NCBI GenBank assembly: GCA_007922305.1
Contig: ML677335.1
Location: 39,677,674-39,741,673, forward strand
From: Dermatemys mawii
Lineage: Eukaryota; Chordata; Testudines; Dermatemydidae
Reading direction: 5' to 3'
DNA: 64,000 bases
Shown: positions 8,760-21,674 of the stretch, piece by piece
How the letters are laid out: each line of letters begins with the position of its first letter
Numbering within the stretch: the first letter of the stretch is position 1
Made by a program: the position numbers and the translations under genes
The notes under the pieces: model-generated
Told to the model about the DNA's origin: nothing
Database searches by the model: none
Seen by the model: the letters and a program-made list of their open reading frames with translations, nothing else

Positions 8760-9190
8760 GTGGGCCTTCATTAATCTCACAGTTCTAGACCTGATCAGGA
8801 ATTTTTAATTAAATATTTTTTTATCAGAAAATGCTGATTCTTCAAAATATAAGCTGTTGGTTGGGTTTGACAAATTTCTTATTTTGAAAAAAATTAAGAA
8901 AAAAAGGTTTTGAAATTGTTGAAATATCCTGTTTTGAGCTTTTGAAAATTTAAAGTTCTGTTTTTCAAATTGTTTAAAAAGGCAAGCTAATAATGGTAAA
9001 ATAAAAATAAATAAATGAGATCAAGAATTAAATTAAACATTTAAGTTTTGATTGACCTGCACTGATTTTTTTCCAATTGTTGGTTTGTGAAAATTTTCAA
9101 GATTTTGACTATTCGTCCTGATTCAGGATGGGAAAACATTTTGAAATCTTGAAAATGTTCCCAACATCAGAAACCTCATTTCATGCCCAG
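8760..9190. repeat. AT-rich MITE-like repeat, diverged
   Basis: Dominated by TTTTGAAA and GAAAATTTTC-type words, with GTCCTGATTCAGGATGG near the right side. It resembles the better-bounded AT-rich element at 18788-19192. Edges are not determined. Confidence 0.35.
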
Positions 9191-9989
9191 TTCTGTGCAG
9201 CTTATCTGGAAGACAGTTATATACCCACTTCTTCTCCTAGCTGCATGGTTTCCTGCATCTTCTATCAAATTTATCTTCTGTGCATCTTTCTATGTTTTCT
9301 TGTGGCCCTAAATGAGAAGATGCAAGTACTCAGCACTCCGTAAAATAGAATGTCACCTTTGTTCAAGATCATAAGCTAAGACATTGCTGCACAAAGCCTG
9401 CCATGATCAACAAAAAATGGAAATGTGAATAATTTGATTACCTCAGAAGTTTATCTTGTTGGCTGTCACCTTGCCACTGCTGTTTGTATTATTTATTTTG
9501 GTGTCTTCCTTAAAGAGAAGATAGATTTAGATTGTGAAATGTGCCAAAACGTGGGGAAAAATCTTGGATGATCATTAGATGAAACACTCTACAGGTGTGA
9601 GATTTTAATTAAAGGTGAATTAATGCTATTGCAGCTCAATCTAAAATGGAGTTTTGCGGTGGGACAAGACTCTTATTAAAAAGAAATAGAATGTTAAAAT
9701 AATGGAAGAAAGCAGTGTTACTACACCATACAAATATGCGGTAGTAATGGTGCAAAGCACACAGCTTCCAAGAGCGTTTTTAGCAGAGAAACATCTAAAA
9801 GTCAGAACAAACCTACATCTGTTGAACTGAAGTGAAGTTCTGAGTGAAGCTCCATAGCAGTCTTCCAAAGGGAGTAATGGAGGAAAAAAAAAATAATTTG
9901 TTTTTAGACTGAGCCTAATAAGTTTATGGAGATGATAGTATGATGAGATTGCCTACAGTAGCATATGTCCCATCAATGACTGCTACTTT

Positions 9990-10385
9990 CAAATTTCTCA
10001 GATGGATAGAGATGGGACACTAAATGAGGAGGGCTCTGAGTTACTATGGATAATTCCTTTTCAGCTTTCTGGCTGGTGTGTCTTGCCCACATGCTTAGAA
10101 TCTGACTGATTGCCATATTTGGGGTCAGGAAGGCATTGTCTGTCCCCCACTTCAGATTGGCAGAGACTTGGGGGAAGGTCACCTTCCTCTTCAGTATGGG
10201 GCGAGTTTTGAATGAATATAAATGGTGGATTCTCTGTAATTTGAAGTCTTTAAATCAAGATTTGTGGACTTCAGTAGCTCAGCTAGAGGTTATAGAACAA
10301 TTGCAGAAGTGGGTGTGTGAGGTTCTTCTTAGGAGGTGAGACTAAATGATCATGATGGTGCCTGCTGGCCTTTAAATCTATGAAT
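9990..10385 (+). mobile_element. CR1 LINE 3' end, plus strand
   Basis: A 5'-truncated copy of a CR1-type 3' untranslated region. Recognisable words include TTTGGGGTCAGGAAGG, CAGATTGGCAGAGACTTGGG, GAAGTCTTTAAATCA and GACTTCAGTAGCTCAG. It ends at a CTATGAATTC-like 3' terminus. It has no coding remnant. Confidence 0.7.
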
Positions 10386-12440
10386 TCAGTGTTTTGTGTA
10401 TGAATTTGCACACTCAGGCACAACTTATTCAGGGGACACAGCCAAGGAGAAGGTATCTCAGATTCTGCTGGAACCTTCTACCCAACCCTAATATTTTCTG
10501 TGATGTTTTTCTCTGCCACTTTTTGTGTCATGCGACGATGATGTGACACCAAATGTGTTCATGCAGACATTGCCAATGTGTTTGTCTCTCTCTGTCATCT
10601 ATCTTTATACTATCTTACACAGCAGTATTTTTCTGAGCACCTTCAGGACTCTCATCAAGCTCTGCGAATTCATCCATCCATTTGTATCACACGTCTAGCT
10701 TATAGCATTAATAGCTCAGCATTCTTTTAATCTCTCTTATTTGTCCTTCAGTTTTCAAAGGAACCCTTACAGGTACCACTTTACAGATCTTATCTGTACT
10801 AATTTTCATTTGCCTGGCGATGTTGAAATTACAGTTTGGGAGATGGAAGCTAGGTACTTCTTGTTTGCAGCCTGAAGAGTTAGAAATAACACCGATCTGT
10901 CTGTTCAGCCTCCTACCTGCCACCCCTACATATAGTAGGAAGCAGCTGTTCTCCCTTGCTCTCCCCACTCCCAGGATACCCACAGTTGTTACGGAAACAG
11001 AGAAAAGCCTCTGTCGTTCTTCTGGTACTGTGTGTTTAAGAAAGTGCACCCAGTCTTCTGAACAGCTTTGTCAGCTGATACATGACTTCCTGACTGGCTC
11101 CACTACAGTGGTTATTGCTCATTCAGGAGAGACAATGACACAGCAAATTGTTCACTTGCTTTCTTTTGTTTTAACAAACATCCTGCGTAATGCTTTATTT
11201 TCCTTTCTGGTGTTGTGTCACATGGGTCAATTATACGGTGCCTTGGCACATTGCACCTCAAGGAAATAACGTCAGTGGGAAATATGCATAAAGGTGAGCC
11301 ATATGGTTACTGTGGAGAGTTTGGGCCAGAAAGGCTTACAGCAGGATAAAATGAAGCCTTTTAAATTTACCATGTTAAAAGAAGGTAAATAACAATGGGG
11401 AAAAACAAATCTTGGAAGAAATCTGGCTGAAGGTGATGATCATTCATTCATCAATTCATATAATTATAGATATATTAAGGTTGTTTTGCTACATATGGCT
11501 GCTAATTGCCAGCTTGATTTAAATAATTAAAAACAGGAAGTAAAGTATAATGGCTTCCTATCCCTTTAAAGGGCGGTTCTATGTCTCTCAACATGCATTT
11601 TAACTGATAGGGAACTATTATCTGTCAAACTTTAGTAGGATTACGTAATGATCTTTTTAATCTTATTGCCCTCTGCTGTGAGTAGTTGTGTGGCATTTTC
11701 CTGCCGGCTCTAATAATAATAAAAAAACCACAGGTGATTATTATTATTGTTTTTATGGTACTTTGAAAATAGAAAGCATTACATCAGTGATGTAATAAGC
11801 AATGTGTTTCAAATTTTACTTATGTATAATAAAATCTTTTCTTTGTCTTAATAGTACATGTCTGTTTAATACCAAGGAAGCTACTTTTCCACTAGCTAAT
11901 TTCTCATGGACTGTGTTGTCTTTTCCTTGAAAACTTGCTATGAGGATTTGATCTGAATGAGTGCTACAGGAGAACCAGATTTCATGCAACTGGCTCCATT
12001 TGTTTGGAAATTGAATGCTATTGAATTTCATCTGCACTTTCCCCTTTACTTGCCTGACTTAATCTCTCAGGAGTTGGAACATCAAATCTGTGAAGAAAAT
12101 AGGTTACAATTTGTCTTTTTTATTGACTTTTTGAAGAAAATCCACCAAGAGAGATGCCTATAGAGATGGATATAGAAATATGCTGCTCTCCTTCTTACCT
12201 CTGCATTGTTTCGTGAAGGTGCTCCCCTGTATCATATTTATAAGTGTTATATGTTGAAAGGAGCATGACACTGTAATAAGAACATAAAAGTGACCATGAT
12301 GGGGCTCAATCCCATCATCTGTAAGACAAAGAGTTAAAAGCCAATTAGTATACCTGTGATTGTTTTCTCCTGGCCTACTATGGGGTAGAGTTACGTAAGG
12401 GTCATTAGGCAGCTGGGGCTTATAAGGGAGTTGAAGAAAC
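10386..12440 (+). other. KCNMA1 intron, mostly unannotated
   Basis: No bounded repeat was recognised in most of it. AAGAACATAAAAGTGACCAT at about 12276 resembles the extreme 3' end of CR1 and may be a very short copy. The open frames around 10708-11269 lack any recognisable domain. Confidence 0.45.
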
Positions 12441-12442
12441 TC

Positions 12443-13955
12443 AATATAAGAACATAAAAATGACTCTACTGGGTCAGACCAAAGGTCCATCTAGTTCAAT
12501 ATCCTATATTCCAACAGTGGCCAGTGCCAGGTACCCCAGGGGGAACAAATGGAACAGATAATCATCAAGTGATCCAACCCCTGTTGCTCAGTCCCAGCTT
12601 CTGGCAAACAGAGTCTAGGGACACCACTCCTGCCCATCCTGGCTAATAGCCATTGATGGACCTGTCCTTCATGAATGTATCTAGTTCCTTTTTGAAGCCC
12701 TGTTATGGTCTTGGCCTTCACAACATTCTCTGGCAAGGAGTTCCACAGGTTGACTGTGCATTGTGTGAAGAAATACTTCCTTTATTTGTTTTAAAGCTAC
12801 TGCCTATTAATTTCATTTTTGTTCTTGTGATACGAGAAGTAGTAAACAATTCTTCCTTATCTACTTTCTCTACACCAGTCATAATTTTATAGACCTCAAT
12901 CATATCTCCCCTTAGTCATCTCTTTTCCAAGCTGAAAACTCCCAGTCTTATTAATCTCTCCTTATATGGAACCTTTTCCAATTCCAATATCTCTCTTTTG
13001 AGATGGGGCAACCACATCTGCATGCAGGATTCAAGATATGGGTGTAACATGGATTTATATGTAGGCAACATTATATTTTCTGTCCTGTTATCTATCCCTT
13101 TCTTAATTTATTCCCAGAACTCTGTTTGCTTTTTTGACTGCTGCTGCACATTGATTGGATGTTTTCAGAGAACTATCCACAATGACTCCAAGATTTCTTT
13201 CTGAGTGGTAACAGCTAATTTAGACACCATCATTTTATATGTATAGTTGGGATTATGCTTTCCAATGTGCATTACTTTGCATTTATCAACATTACATTTC
13301 CTCTGCCATTTTGTTGCCCACTCACCCAGTTTTAGGAGATCCTTTTGTAGTTCTCAGTCTGCCTGGGTCTTAACTATCTTTAGTAATTTTGTATCAGCTG
13401 CAAATTCTGCCACCTCAATGTTTACCCCTTTTTCCAGATCATTTATGAATATGTTGAATAGGACTGGTCCCCAGAACAGACTCCTGGGGGATACCACTAT
13501 TTATATCTCTCTATTCTTAAACCATTTATACCTACCCTTTGTTTCCTATCTTTTAACTAGTTATCAATCCATGACAGCACCTTATCCCATGGCAGCTTAC
13601 TTTGCGTAAGAGCCTTTGGTGAGGGACCTTGTGAAAGGCTTTCTGAAAATCTAAGTACACTGTATCCACTGGGTCCACATGCTTGTTGACCCCTTCAAAG
13701 AATTCTAGTAGGTTGGGAAGGCATGATTTCCTTTTACTAAAACCATGCTGACTCTTTCTCAACAAATAATGTTCATCTATATGTCTGACAATATTCTTCT
13801 TTATTATAGTTTCAACCAGTTTGCCTGATACTGAAGTCAGACTTACAGGCCTGTAATTGCCAGGATCACCTTGGAAGCCCTTTTTAAAAATTGGTGTCAC
13901 ATTAGCTATTCTCCAGTCATCCTCCAGAAGATGATTTAAATCAATGGCTGCTGAA
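12443..13955 (-). mobile_element. CR1 LINE, 5'-truncated, with reverse transcriptase remnant
   Basis: About 1.5 kb of CR1 on the minus strand, the longest LINE copy in the window. The 13.55-13.97 kb part still reads as reverse transcriptase, with DDWRIANVTPIFKKG, GNYRPVSLTS, and motif A as VYLDFQKAFHKVPHQRLL. The second Asp normally expected in that last motif is His here. Downstream, motif C reads FAADTK instead of FADDTK, and several stops and frameshifts follow. Near 13.16-13.20 kb, SERNLGVIVDSSLKT is still visible. The 3' untranslated end at about 12445 has the CR1 signature GGGTCAGACCAAAGGTCCAT. The copy is dead, and it is antisense to KCNMA1. Confidence 0.85.
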
Positions 13956-15360
13956 CAACCCATTCCCCTCACAGGTAGACGAACAGTAGTACCTTATTAC
14001 CCTGTACCTAATCCATTGCAACACCTATTCTAGGAACTGGATGAATTTAGTATTATGCTGAAAAATCCAGATATTTCAGCTGAGATTCTGAAAAGATATT
14101 TTAAAAAGGTGGGTGTGTAAGTTCCATTGACTTCAGTTGGAGTTGGGTGCCTAACTCCCTTAGGCTTTAGAAAATCTAAGAATTCAGCTTTTCTAGTTTT
14201 GTTTTCTTCTGAGGCCCACTAATAGACTATGTGCATGCTGTAATGAACTCTAGCTGAATTTACACTACTCTTACTGAGGCAAGCAAGCTGTCTCTGTGTA
14301 GATCCATTTATCTTCTTAAAATAATATGCTGCATTTGTCTGTCAATATATCATAAGCAGGAGATTTATTAAAAATAATATCAAGTAATAGCACCCAGGAG
14401 GGAAATGAGTGTAGATGAAGCAATGTCATACAAAATGTATTTTGTACCTTTCTGAATAAGCTCAGTTCTCTGAGAACTCATGGAAAGTTTATCAAAAAAA
14501 TATGAACTTAAAAAAAATCACAGTGAAGTATCAAAAATATTGTGTATAATTATAGTAGATTTTCCTGTGAACATTTTAGCATGGCTGTATATAATAAGTA
14601 TATTTCTTCAGATTGTTTTGACTTCTTATTTTGAGTCTCTTGCTGGGTCATTGCTGAATTTTTAAGCTCATGATAAAGAGTTAATAAAAAAAGTCCAGAA
14701 TGAGGTATAGTTTTGCAGTACCTATAGTGAAATACAGCAACCTAGAAATTATGTGAGGCCATTTCCTACTCCCATTGAGATCATTGGACTTTGATCATTA
14801 ACTTGAATAAAAGCGAGATGTGGCTGTACAGTACAAAAACTTCTCTTCAGTTTTGCTGTGGACTTCTAGGTTTGGTACTTATGTCATTTTTTTCCTGTTA
14901 TTGTCAAGGTTGTTCATGTTCCTCTAAGCTCGGCATGCAGCATAGTAGGAGAATTTTTAGGAACAAAGCAACATCACAAGAACCCGAAAGATGGCATTGA
15001 GAAGGTGGTCACAAGCATGGTAGTCAAAATTAGTGGTTAATCTCTCGTAAATTTTGGTCCTCCTTTCTTGCTCTCTATGGGGAGCTATCCCAGTGTGAGC
15101 AGCCTGTCAGAATCTTGTATCAACTAGTTATGAAGTGAGCACACAGTCTTTCCCCTATGCATTTGTAACCCACTAGTCAGTGTGCCTTATCCATCTATAC
15201 CTGATCCACAAAGGATATGAGTCTATCACAGCTCTCTGTTAGAGAGTCTGAGCGGGGAGAGAGTTAACTCAAGTTGTAGAGACTCATGATTTTTTAGCTC
15301 TTGAAGTCTCCAATTTAATTGTTGATGTTTTCTGAGCCAAGATGGTAGCTGTTGCCCATT
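13956..15360 (+). other. KCNMA1 intron, mostly unannotated
   Basis: AT-rich. A short stretch near 14120-14165 with CATTGACTTCAGTTGG resembles an old palindromic MITE arm (compare 58755-58862). Nothing else is named. Confidence 0.45.
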
Positions 15361-15368
15361 GTCTAGGC

Positions 15369-15790
15369 CAGGGGTGGCCAACCAGTGGCTCTGGAGCCAG
15401 ATGCGGCTCTTCAGAAGTTAATATGTATAGGCACTGACTCTGGGGCTGGAGCTACAGGCGCCAACTTTCCAATGTGCCAGGGGGTGCTCACTGCTCAACC
15501 CCTGGCTCTGCTATAGGCACTGCCCCCATGCCTCCCCTTCCCACCCTCTTCCCTGAGCCTGCAATGCCCTTGTTCCTCCCACTCCCAGAACCTCCTGCGC
15601 TCCAGGAAACAGCTGATTGGGAGGTGCGAGGAGGTAGTGGGAGGTGCTGATTGGTGGGACTGCTGGTGGGTGGGAGGTGCTATGAGCAGGGTAGGGGAGC
15701 TGATGTGGGGCTGCTGATGCATTCCTTTGGCTCTTTGGCAATATGCATTGGTAAATTCTGGCTCCTTCTCAGGCTCAGGTGGCCACCCCG
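15369..15790. mobile_element. hAT MITE, GC-rich interior
   Basis: Starts CAGGGGTGGCCAACC and ends GGTGGCCACCCCG. It is flanked by GTCTAGGC (15361-15368) and ATCTAGGC (15791-15798), 7 of 8 identical. At 422 bp it has no coding capacity. Confidence 0.75.
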
Positions 15791-16207
15791 ATCTAGGCCT
15801 TTCGGATTTCTGCTGAGTTTAACATAATCTGCAAAAATGCTTTGCCTCTTGTGTATTTTAAGAATTTTGGAGTTTATCAAGCATATTGGAGCTTTTCACA
15901 TAACCTAACTCCTGTTAAAAAAAATCAAACCAGATCACTACCAAACTTACTGGATGGATTATCAGCTCTGAAAATATATTTAACTGAACAGCAGGGTACT
16001 TCATAAACAAATTCCTGATATAGCAGTAAAGGGCCAGAAATTTGAGACTGGCCATTGGATGGCTGGTACAGCACAGAGGAGTTCCCTTATGCAAACGGAA
16101 TTTTCAGTTGGCCACGTTAGCCTGCTTTAAGTATGTTGTGCACCATTGGAGTGACACACTGCTGAGCTAACATGGCTGGAGATCTGATACAGAATGTTGG
16201 TGAAATA

Positions 16208-16512
16208 GGGCTGGTCTTCACTGGGTGGGGAGAGGGGGTGGGATCGACTGAAGATACACCAACTTCAGCTATGTGAATCACGTAGCTGAAGTCGGCGTAT
16301 CTTCAGCCGACTTACCTACGTCTTCATGGCAGCGGCGGTCGGCGGCACGCTCCCCTGTAGACTCCAGCTTGCGCCTTGCGGCGAGCTGGAGTTATGGAGT
16401 CGATGGGGGCGCCTCTAGCGATCGATTTCTCACGTCTTAACAAGACTCGAGAAATCAGTCGCTAAAAGATTGATCGCTACCCGCCGATCTGGTGGGTAGT
16501 GAAGACCTACCC
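16208..16512. mobile_element. MITE with ATA target-site duplication
   Basis: A 305-bp element with ends GGGCTGGTCTTCACT and, read inward, GGGTAGGTCTTCACT. It is flanked by ATA at 16205-16207 and 16513-16515. It contains an internal hairpin around CTTCAGCTATGTG / CACGTAGCTGAAG. The 3-bp duplication points to PIF/Harbinger, but the superfamily is inferred from the ends only. Confidence 0.7.
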
Positions 16513-16515
16513 ATA

Positions 16516-18465
16516 GTGTTTCACTGAATATATGTCTACTTCACAGTTTTATCCAGTACAGTAAATATTTACACTCTTTAGAGTATAGCGGGCAAGTGAC
16601 AATTATCACAACAAACTTCATAGAGGAACACTAAACATTCTAGAAAGCATCATTTGAAAAATCCAAATATGTAATATAGTTGCTTGGCTAGGCTGGTTTG
16701 AACAGATAAAGTGCTGTGGGACAAAAATAAATAAATTCTCTCTTTAGTTTAAGAATCTTTTGAAATGAGCTCACAGTAATATAGTTTTGTGGAAGACATT
16801 GAATCTTAGTCTCTTTGCCATGTGTTGGATATAGTTTTAGGGATTTTCACATATCTTTCATATAAATGGGGCTTTTAAGTTAATTGTGTGAACATTAATC
16901 AAATACTTTAAGCCATTTGAAGAGTGTTGCTTGCTCTTGTGATTTGGAAGAAAGCTAAATTTCTGATGCATCCTTCTTTGGTAATTTATTTATGTACAAG
17001 CTGAAAAAGAACCATTCTATATGTTTCAATAAAATAATCAACAGAAATATGAATTTTAAAATGATAAACATACCCATAATATAAAGCACTGTACCATGAC
17101 TTTTAGGGAAAAAGTCATACCTATTAGAAAATGTGTGGGTCACACTCCCTCTTTCTGTTTTAATCTATTTATTCTCCTTTTGCCAGATGTACATAACTTC
17201 CATTAATATTAATGGAGGTAATGCATGCATATAAAGACGTGGAAGTATATATTTGTCTTTGGCAAGTAAATACATCCAGATTTCATGACTAACATCTCAT
17301 TCCAATGCAATGATTAATCCTGTGTAAGTCTATAGGCACTCTAAAGTGTGGCAACATACATGTTGGGAAGAGAGTGATATAGAAGAAAGTATAATTAAAG
17401 CCAACTTAGATTTCTTTTTGGCTGAATTAAGATCATCTTTGAATTTGGCCCAATAACTTAAATTCATCCTAAGTGTCACAAGCACTTTCAAAGATTTATA
17501 TAACATACATCAGGATGAAAGTGATATCCTAGGCTTTCAAATATTGATGACAAACAATAAAAACAAAAAACAAATTGCCTGACTTTGTCAGAGAAAGGTT
17601 TCTTTAATGATTCTTTTTAATGATCCACTCTAAGAACGCCAGACTGTTCATTCCAGATTTGAAGCAGCTGGCAGAGCTGCAGTCAATGCAGGCATGTAAT
17701 AGTGTTTTGGGGAAAAGGGGATTCCAGGACAAACTTAAAGTGAATTGTGAAGTAGAGGCTTACAGATTAACAGAAGGAGGCAAGCATGATTTGAGCCAGG
17801 GCTTTCATGTATCTAAAAATTCAATTTAAATTTAAACTGGAAAAAAACAAACAGCCCTTAAAGATATGAAAATAAGATCTTGGTTTGAAGCAAAAGGTAT
17901 CGATTTCTATGATAATAGAACAGAATGATGTTTCGTTTAAAGCCTTTCATACTCAGGGTATCCTATGGAACTTTACAAATATTAATTTGTTATTAGATTC
18001 TCAGCAGTGGCACACTCTCATCTCTGGATGGTAGGATCTGTTTTACTATCTATAGGTGTCGGTCATGACACCAAAGTTTTTCTTAGCTCTTTAAGAAAAA
18101 GTCAGTGGAATCTGTAACTTCCTTCTAGACAGGCAGAAGAAACACAAATTCTCATTTCAATCGCAGCATTTCCAGTCCTGAAACTCCCCTCTAGTGCTAC
18201 ACTGCAGTATCTGTGTTAATTATGAAATCAAGTACTGGTGTTGGACTGGAGTCCATGATACTGTATCCTAGAAGCACTGGGGGCTAATAGAGCCCAGTTG
18301 AACAACAACAAAAAACCTGATGACTGTTTTTGGGAACTGTAGCATATAGAATTAGGAAGGTTTTTGTGTTTGTTTTACAAATAAGATGATATGTTGGACT
18401 TTAGGCAAAGGGGCCCAGGAATTATATGCTTCATTTTCAGGTCGAGATTGCTGACATTTTAGAAG
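16516..18465 (+). other. KCNMA1 intron, mostly unannotated
   Basis: A small imperfect palindrome around TTCCATTAATATTAATGGAG (17199-17218) may be an old MITE centre. Otherwise nothing is recognised. Confidence 0.45.
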
Positions 18466-18469
18466 CTAT

Positions 18470-18787
18470 CCTATCAAAGCATAAAAGGGCCTCTCTCACA
18501 GTGTCTACAAGCCAAATCATTTTGATCTCTGATCTTGACAGGTTTGTCAAGGCTAAAGCAGGTTTGGGCTGTGCAGTAGTTAGATGGAGGTTTTCTAGGG
18601 TAAATCCTAAGAACCCAGCACAAGTTTTATTGCTGTGTTCCTTGAGGAAAAGCACTCTTCCCTCTGAGTTGGTACCAAACCATTGTCCCAGATTAGGTGC
18701 TCTTTATGGATGAGATATACAACTGATGTGTTACTGGACCATCTGTGGTCATTAGAATTCCGATGACACTTTAAAGAGAGTAATAAT
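18470..18787 (+). mobile_element. 5S-rRNA-derived SINE relic
   Basis: The segment 18550-18620 keeps the order of the 5S rRNA internal control region. It reads AAGGCTAAAGCAGGTTTGGG, then CAGTAGTTAGATGGAGG, corresponding to box A and box C of 5S genes. The flanks match an amniote-wide dispersed repeat that I recognise (GGCCTCTCTCACAGTGT at the start, GTGGTCATTAGAATTCC near the end). It is much diverged and surely inactive. Confidence 0.55.
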
Positions 18788-19192
18788 TAGAGCTGCGTGA
18801 TTAATTGATTTTTCAGTTCATTGGCAATTCTGGAAAGAAAATTGTTTCAAGTCAATTAAAAAACAAGTTATTTTATACGTTGAATCAAAAAATCCAAAGA
18901 AATTTCATTTCAGCTTAACTGAAACATTTCATTCAGTCCAAAACCGTTTTTTATTTAGAGCATTTTAAAAGGTTTTTTTAAAATAATTTTTCACTTTGAA
19001 ATGTCCTTCAATTTTATTTCAAATTGAAATTTTTTTTTTTTAAAAAATGGCAAAATAAATCATTTTGACTTTTGAGGATTTTTTTTACATGAACAATTTG
19101 TGAAACCAACATGATTTTGTGAGACGTAGGTGTTGCTAAATCTGCATTTTTGTGCAAAAAATGTTTCAAACAAAAAATTTCATTTGGCTCTA
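18788..19192. mobile_element. AT-rich MITE with AGAGCT ends
   Basis: Begins AGAGCTG and ends GGCTCT, with an interior of TTTTGAAA and AAAATTTC words. This is an abundant sauropsid AT-rich family type. The ends are short and the superfamily is unclear. Confidence 0.45.
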
Positions 19193-19229
19193 GTAGTAAT
19201 AATAATAGTAATTAATCATAGTAGTAAGT

Positions 19230-19440
19230 AGTTTGCTTTTCTATAGCTTCTTCCCCTCAATGATCTCAAAGCATTTTGCAGATATTGCTGCATTAAGCTT
19301 AATAACACCCTTCTGAGTTAGGAAACGATTTGTATTTTAGGGATGAGGAAACTAAATCACACAGGAGTTGAATGATATTCTTGATGCACACAAGAGCTAA
19401 GTGGTATTCTCAAAGTCGCCAAGGCAGGAATAATACCCCC
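19230..19440 (+). repeat. Old MIR/L2-like SINE relic
   Basis: Contains ATGATCTCAAAGCATTTTGC and GGATGAGGAAACTAAATCAC. These are degraded forms of the classic MIR/L2 words for 'fall in cell counts'-type core and tail (AAAGCACTTT and GGGGAAACTGAGGCAC). Confidence 0.5.
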
Positions 19441-19480
19441 CAAAGCTACCACATTCCACTGTAGCTACATTTCTGTAGTA

Positions 19481-19687
19481 GTGACAAAGAGTCCTGTGGC
19501 ACCTTAAAGACTAACAAAAGTATTGAAGCATAAGTTTTCGTGGGCTAATACCGACTTTGTCGGTTGCATCCGACGAAGTGGGTATTAGCCAGCGAAAGCT
19601 TATGCTTCAATACTTTTGTTAGTCTTTAAGGTGCCACAGGACTCTTTGTCACTTGTGCAGATCCAGACAAACACGGCTACCTCTCTG
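19481..19687 (+). mobile_element. Fold-back (inverted duplicated) SINE copy
   Basis: The 3' half is a plus-strand turtle-type SINE end (GAAAGCTTATGCTTCAATAC ... GGTGCCACAGGACTC ... ACACGGCTACC). The 5' half is an inverted copy of the same segment. The arms are 19480-19552 and 19581-19653, about 73 bp with 3 mismatches, and the 28-bp loop is itself GTCGG/CCGAC palindromic. The whole unit is flanked by ATTTCTGTAGTA (19469-19480) and ATTTCTGTGGTA (19688-19699), 11 of 12 identical. It therefore inserted as one piece. Confidence 0.8.
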
Positions 19688-19699
19688 ATTTCTGTGGTA

Positions 19700-21670
19700 G
19701 TTAAGATGCCAGTGTAGCTCGCTTCATCTATATAGAGTGAAATCAATCTTATTTATTCAGTACTATATCTATGTATCAGAACTTGTGTTTAATATACCAG
19801 AATATTTTTGAATAGTTTGTGAGGGAAAGGAGTGTATGCGTTTTAGATGTCGTTATAATACTGTCTCTGTGTAGAAAACACCCTACACAGCAAGTAATTA
19901 CACAGTAAGGACTGAGGCTAATTCCTGAGTTAGAGCTTTTATGTATTTGGAATGCTAACATGTAGAGCTGTTTAGAATGTGTAAAATATTTTGGTGGGTT
20001 GTGGATAACTGGTGTAACCCTGAACGCAGGCCTGTTCTTCTGAGGTGTTCACATATTCTAATCTGCTTGCAAACACTTGCCATTTTCTTATATCTCATTC
20101 ATACACTGAGCACTTTAGTATCCTCCCCTTGGTGCTGATTGGCCGCATTCCTAGACTTTTTTTTTTTTAAAAAAAATCTGTGGTAGTCCTTGGTGGTACT
20201 AAGGATTATGCAATGCTGATTCTGGGAGGTGTATCCTGGATTGGTTTAATCTCCCAGGGTAATAGTCTAGGGTCTAGGCTATTTCCTAGGTTTCCATAGG
20301 GACAGGGACAATGCCTTCTCCACTGGAGTTCATCATCTGCCTGAATGATAATGGCACAGAGTACAGAGGAACTGAGTAAGTCAAGATGGTTTCTATGGTA
20401 ACTAGAGCTAGCCTAAATTCAGCCTATGCATTTTTCTTTTTCATATTTATTTCTCACAAACACAGATAGTGTTTGCAGGGATTGCTTTTTAAGATTGAAG
20501 ATTGTGCCTTGAGTGCCAAGGGAGAGGAAGTTGCTCCAGCTTAATTAAATGTGTTTTTTGAGTATTTTATTATTCTATACATTGCAATGTCACTTTAGAA
20601 GTCACAATCCAATGGCCATTAGGACTGTAGATGGACACCAGTTCAGATTTAATGAAGCTTGGTATATCTCACACCTTCCCAAGACTATAATTTTAAAAGT
20701 TTCAGACTGAATTTAATTTCTTTAAAAAAAGAGCAATAAAAATGCCTGAATCACAATATGTCATCATGAAACCATGTTGTGACATGATCTGTTCAACTGC
20801 ATCTAAGTGATGGTATAATGAAAGATTATCTGCTTTTTACACTCTCTGTATCTATGAATCCCATGCTCAAATTTCTGTCAAAGTTGGGTTATGTCCTGCT
20901 GAAGCTCTGAATCGCTGAGTTAGGGAGCACATAATCAGCAAAAAATGCCCTTGGATGATCATGCAAAAGATTTACATGCCAAAATCAAGCAAGAAAAAGG
21001 CGAACCATTCCAGGCCAAAGTACACCTCAATTAGCAGCCTTTATAAGGTCTTTCATAATAAAATGGTAGTAGTAACCACCTTGAGACTTGAAGGGTAGCA
21101 GAGATGAAAGCATTAGTGGAATCCTTAAAACTGTTTCTTGCTTTTATTTTACATGTTGTAAAAAAAAAAAAAGGGGTGGAGGGTAGACAGAAAATGAAAT
21201 GTGTGTATGTGTGTGTAGAATTCATCAAACCTTTCCCTGTTCCTTCTCAGCTATCAATGCAGCATCTTACTTCTTCTATGGCAAATGGCTCTCTGGAGAT
21301 CAGAGTGCAAAACAACTCTATTCCATATACTGTCTTAAAGTTTACCTTTTGGGTGAAATGGCAAACCCTCCAACCCAAGCTAATTTGAGTTCCTGGATTG
21401 ACTCTCAGAGGACACTCAGAACTCATGAGCAGTATTCCCTTGAAACTAGCTCCATAGCACCAACCTGATTGGCTAGGTGGTGGAGAATGAATGATTTAGG
21501 CAGTGGTTGGGGAGAAATCTGTTGCAGTTCCATCAGTGGGAATGGTGGTCTAGATCAAGGGTAAGCATTTCTACCAATATGTCACCTAATTCTTCTAGAT
21601 GACATTGGTAGAAACTGATACAACTATTAGTGGAGCTTCACCTGTGATGATTTTCACCATAAATGTTAGT
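19700..21670 (+). other. KCNMA1 intron, unannotated
   Basis: No bounded repeat was recognised. Simple A and T runs occur at about 20158-20177 and 21160-21173. Confidence 0.45.
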
Positions 21671-21674
21671 GTAG

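Noticed and set aside
10708..11269. Overlapping 113- and 149-codon frames on both strands
   Set aside because: No domain, no splice logic and AT-rich intron context. Two opposing frames suggest chance.
13247..13609. 120-codon plus-strand frame
   Set aside because: It is the antisense of the CR1 reverse transcriptase remnant.
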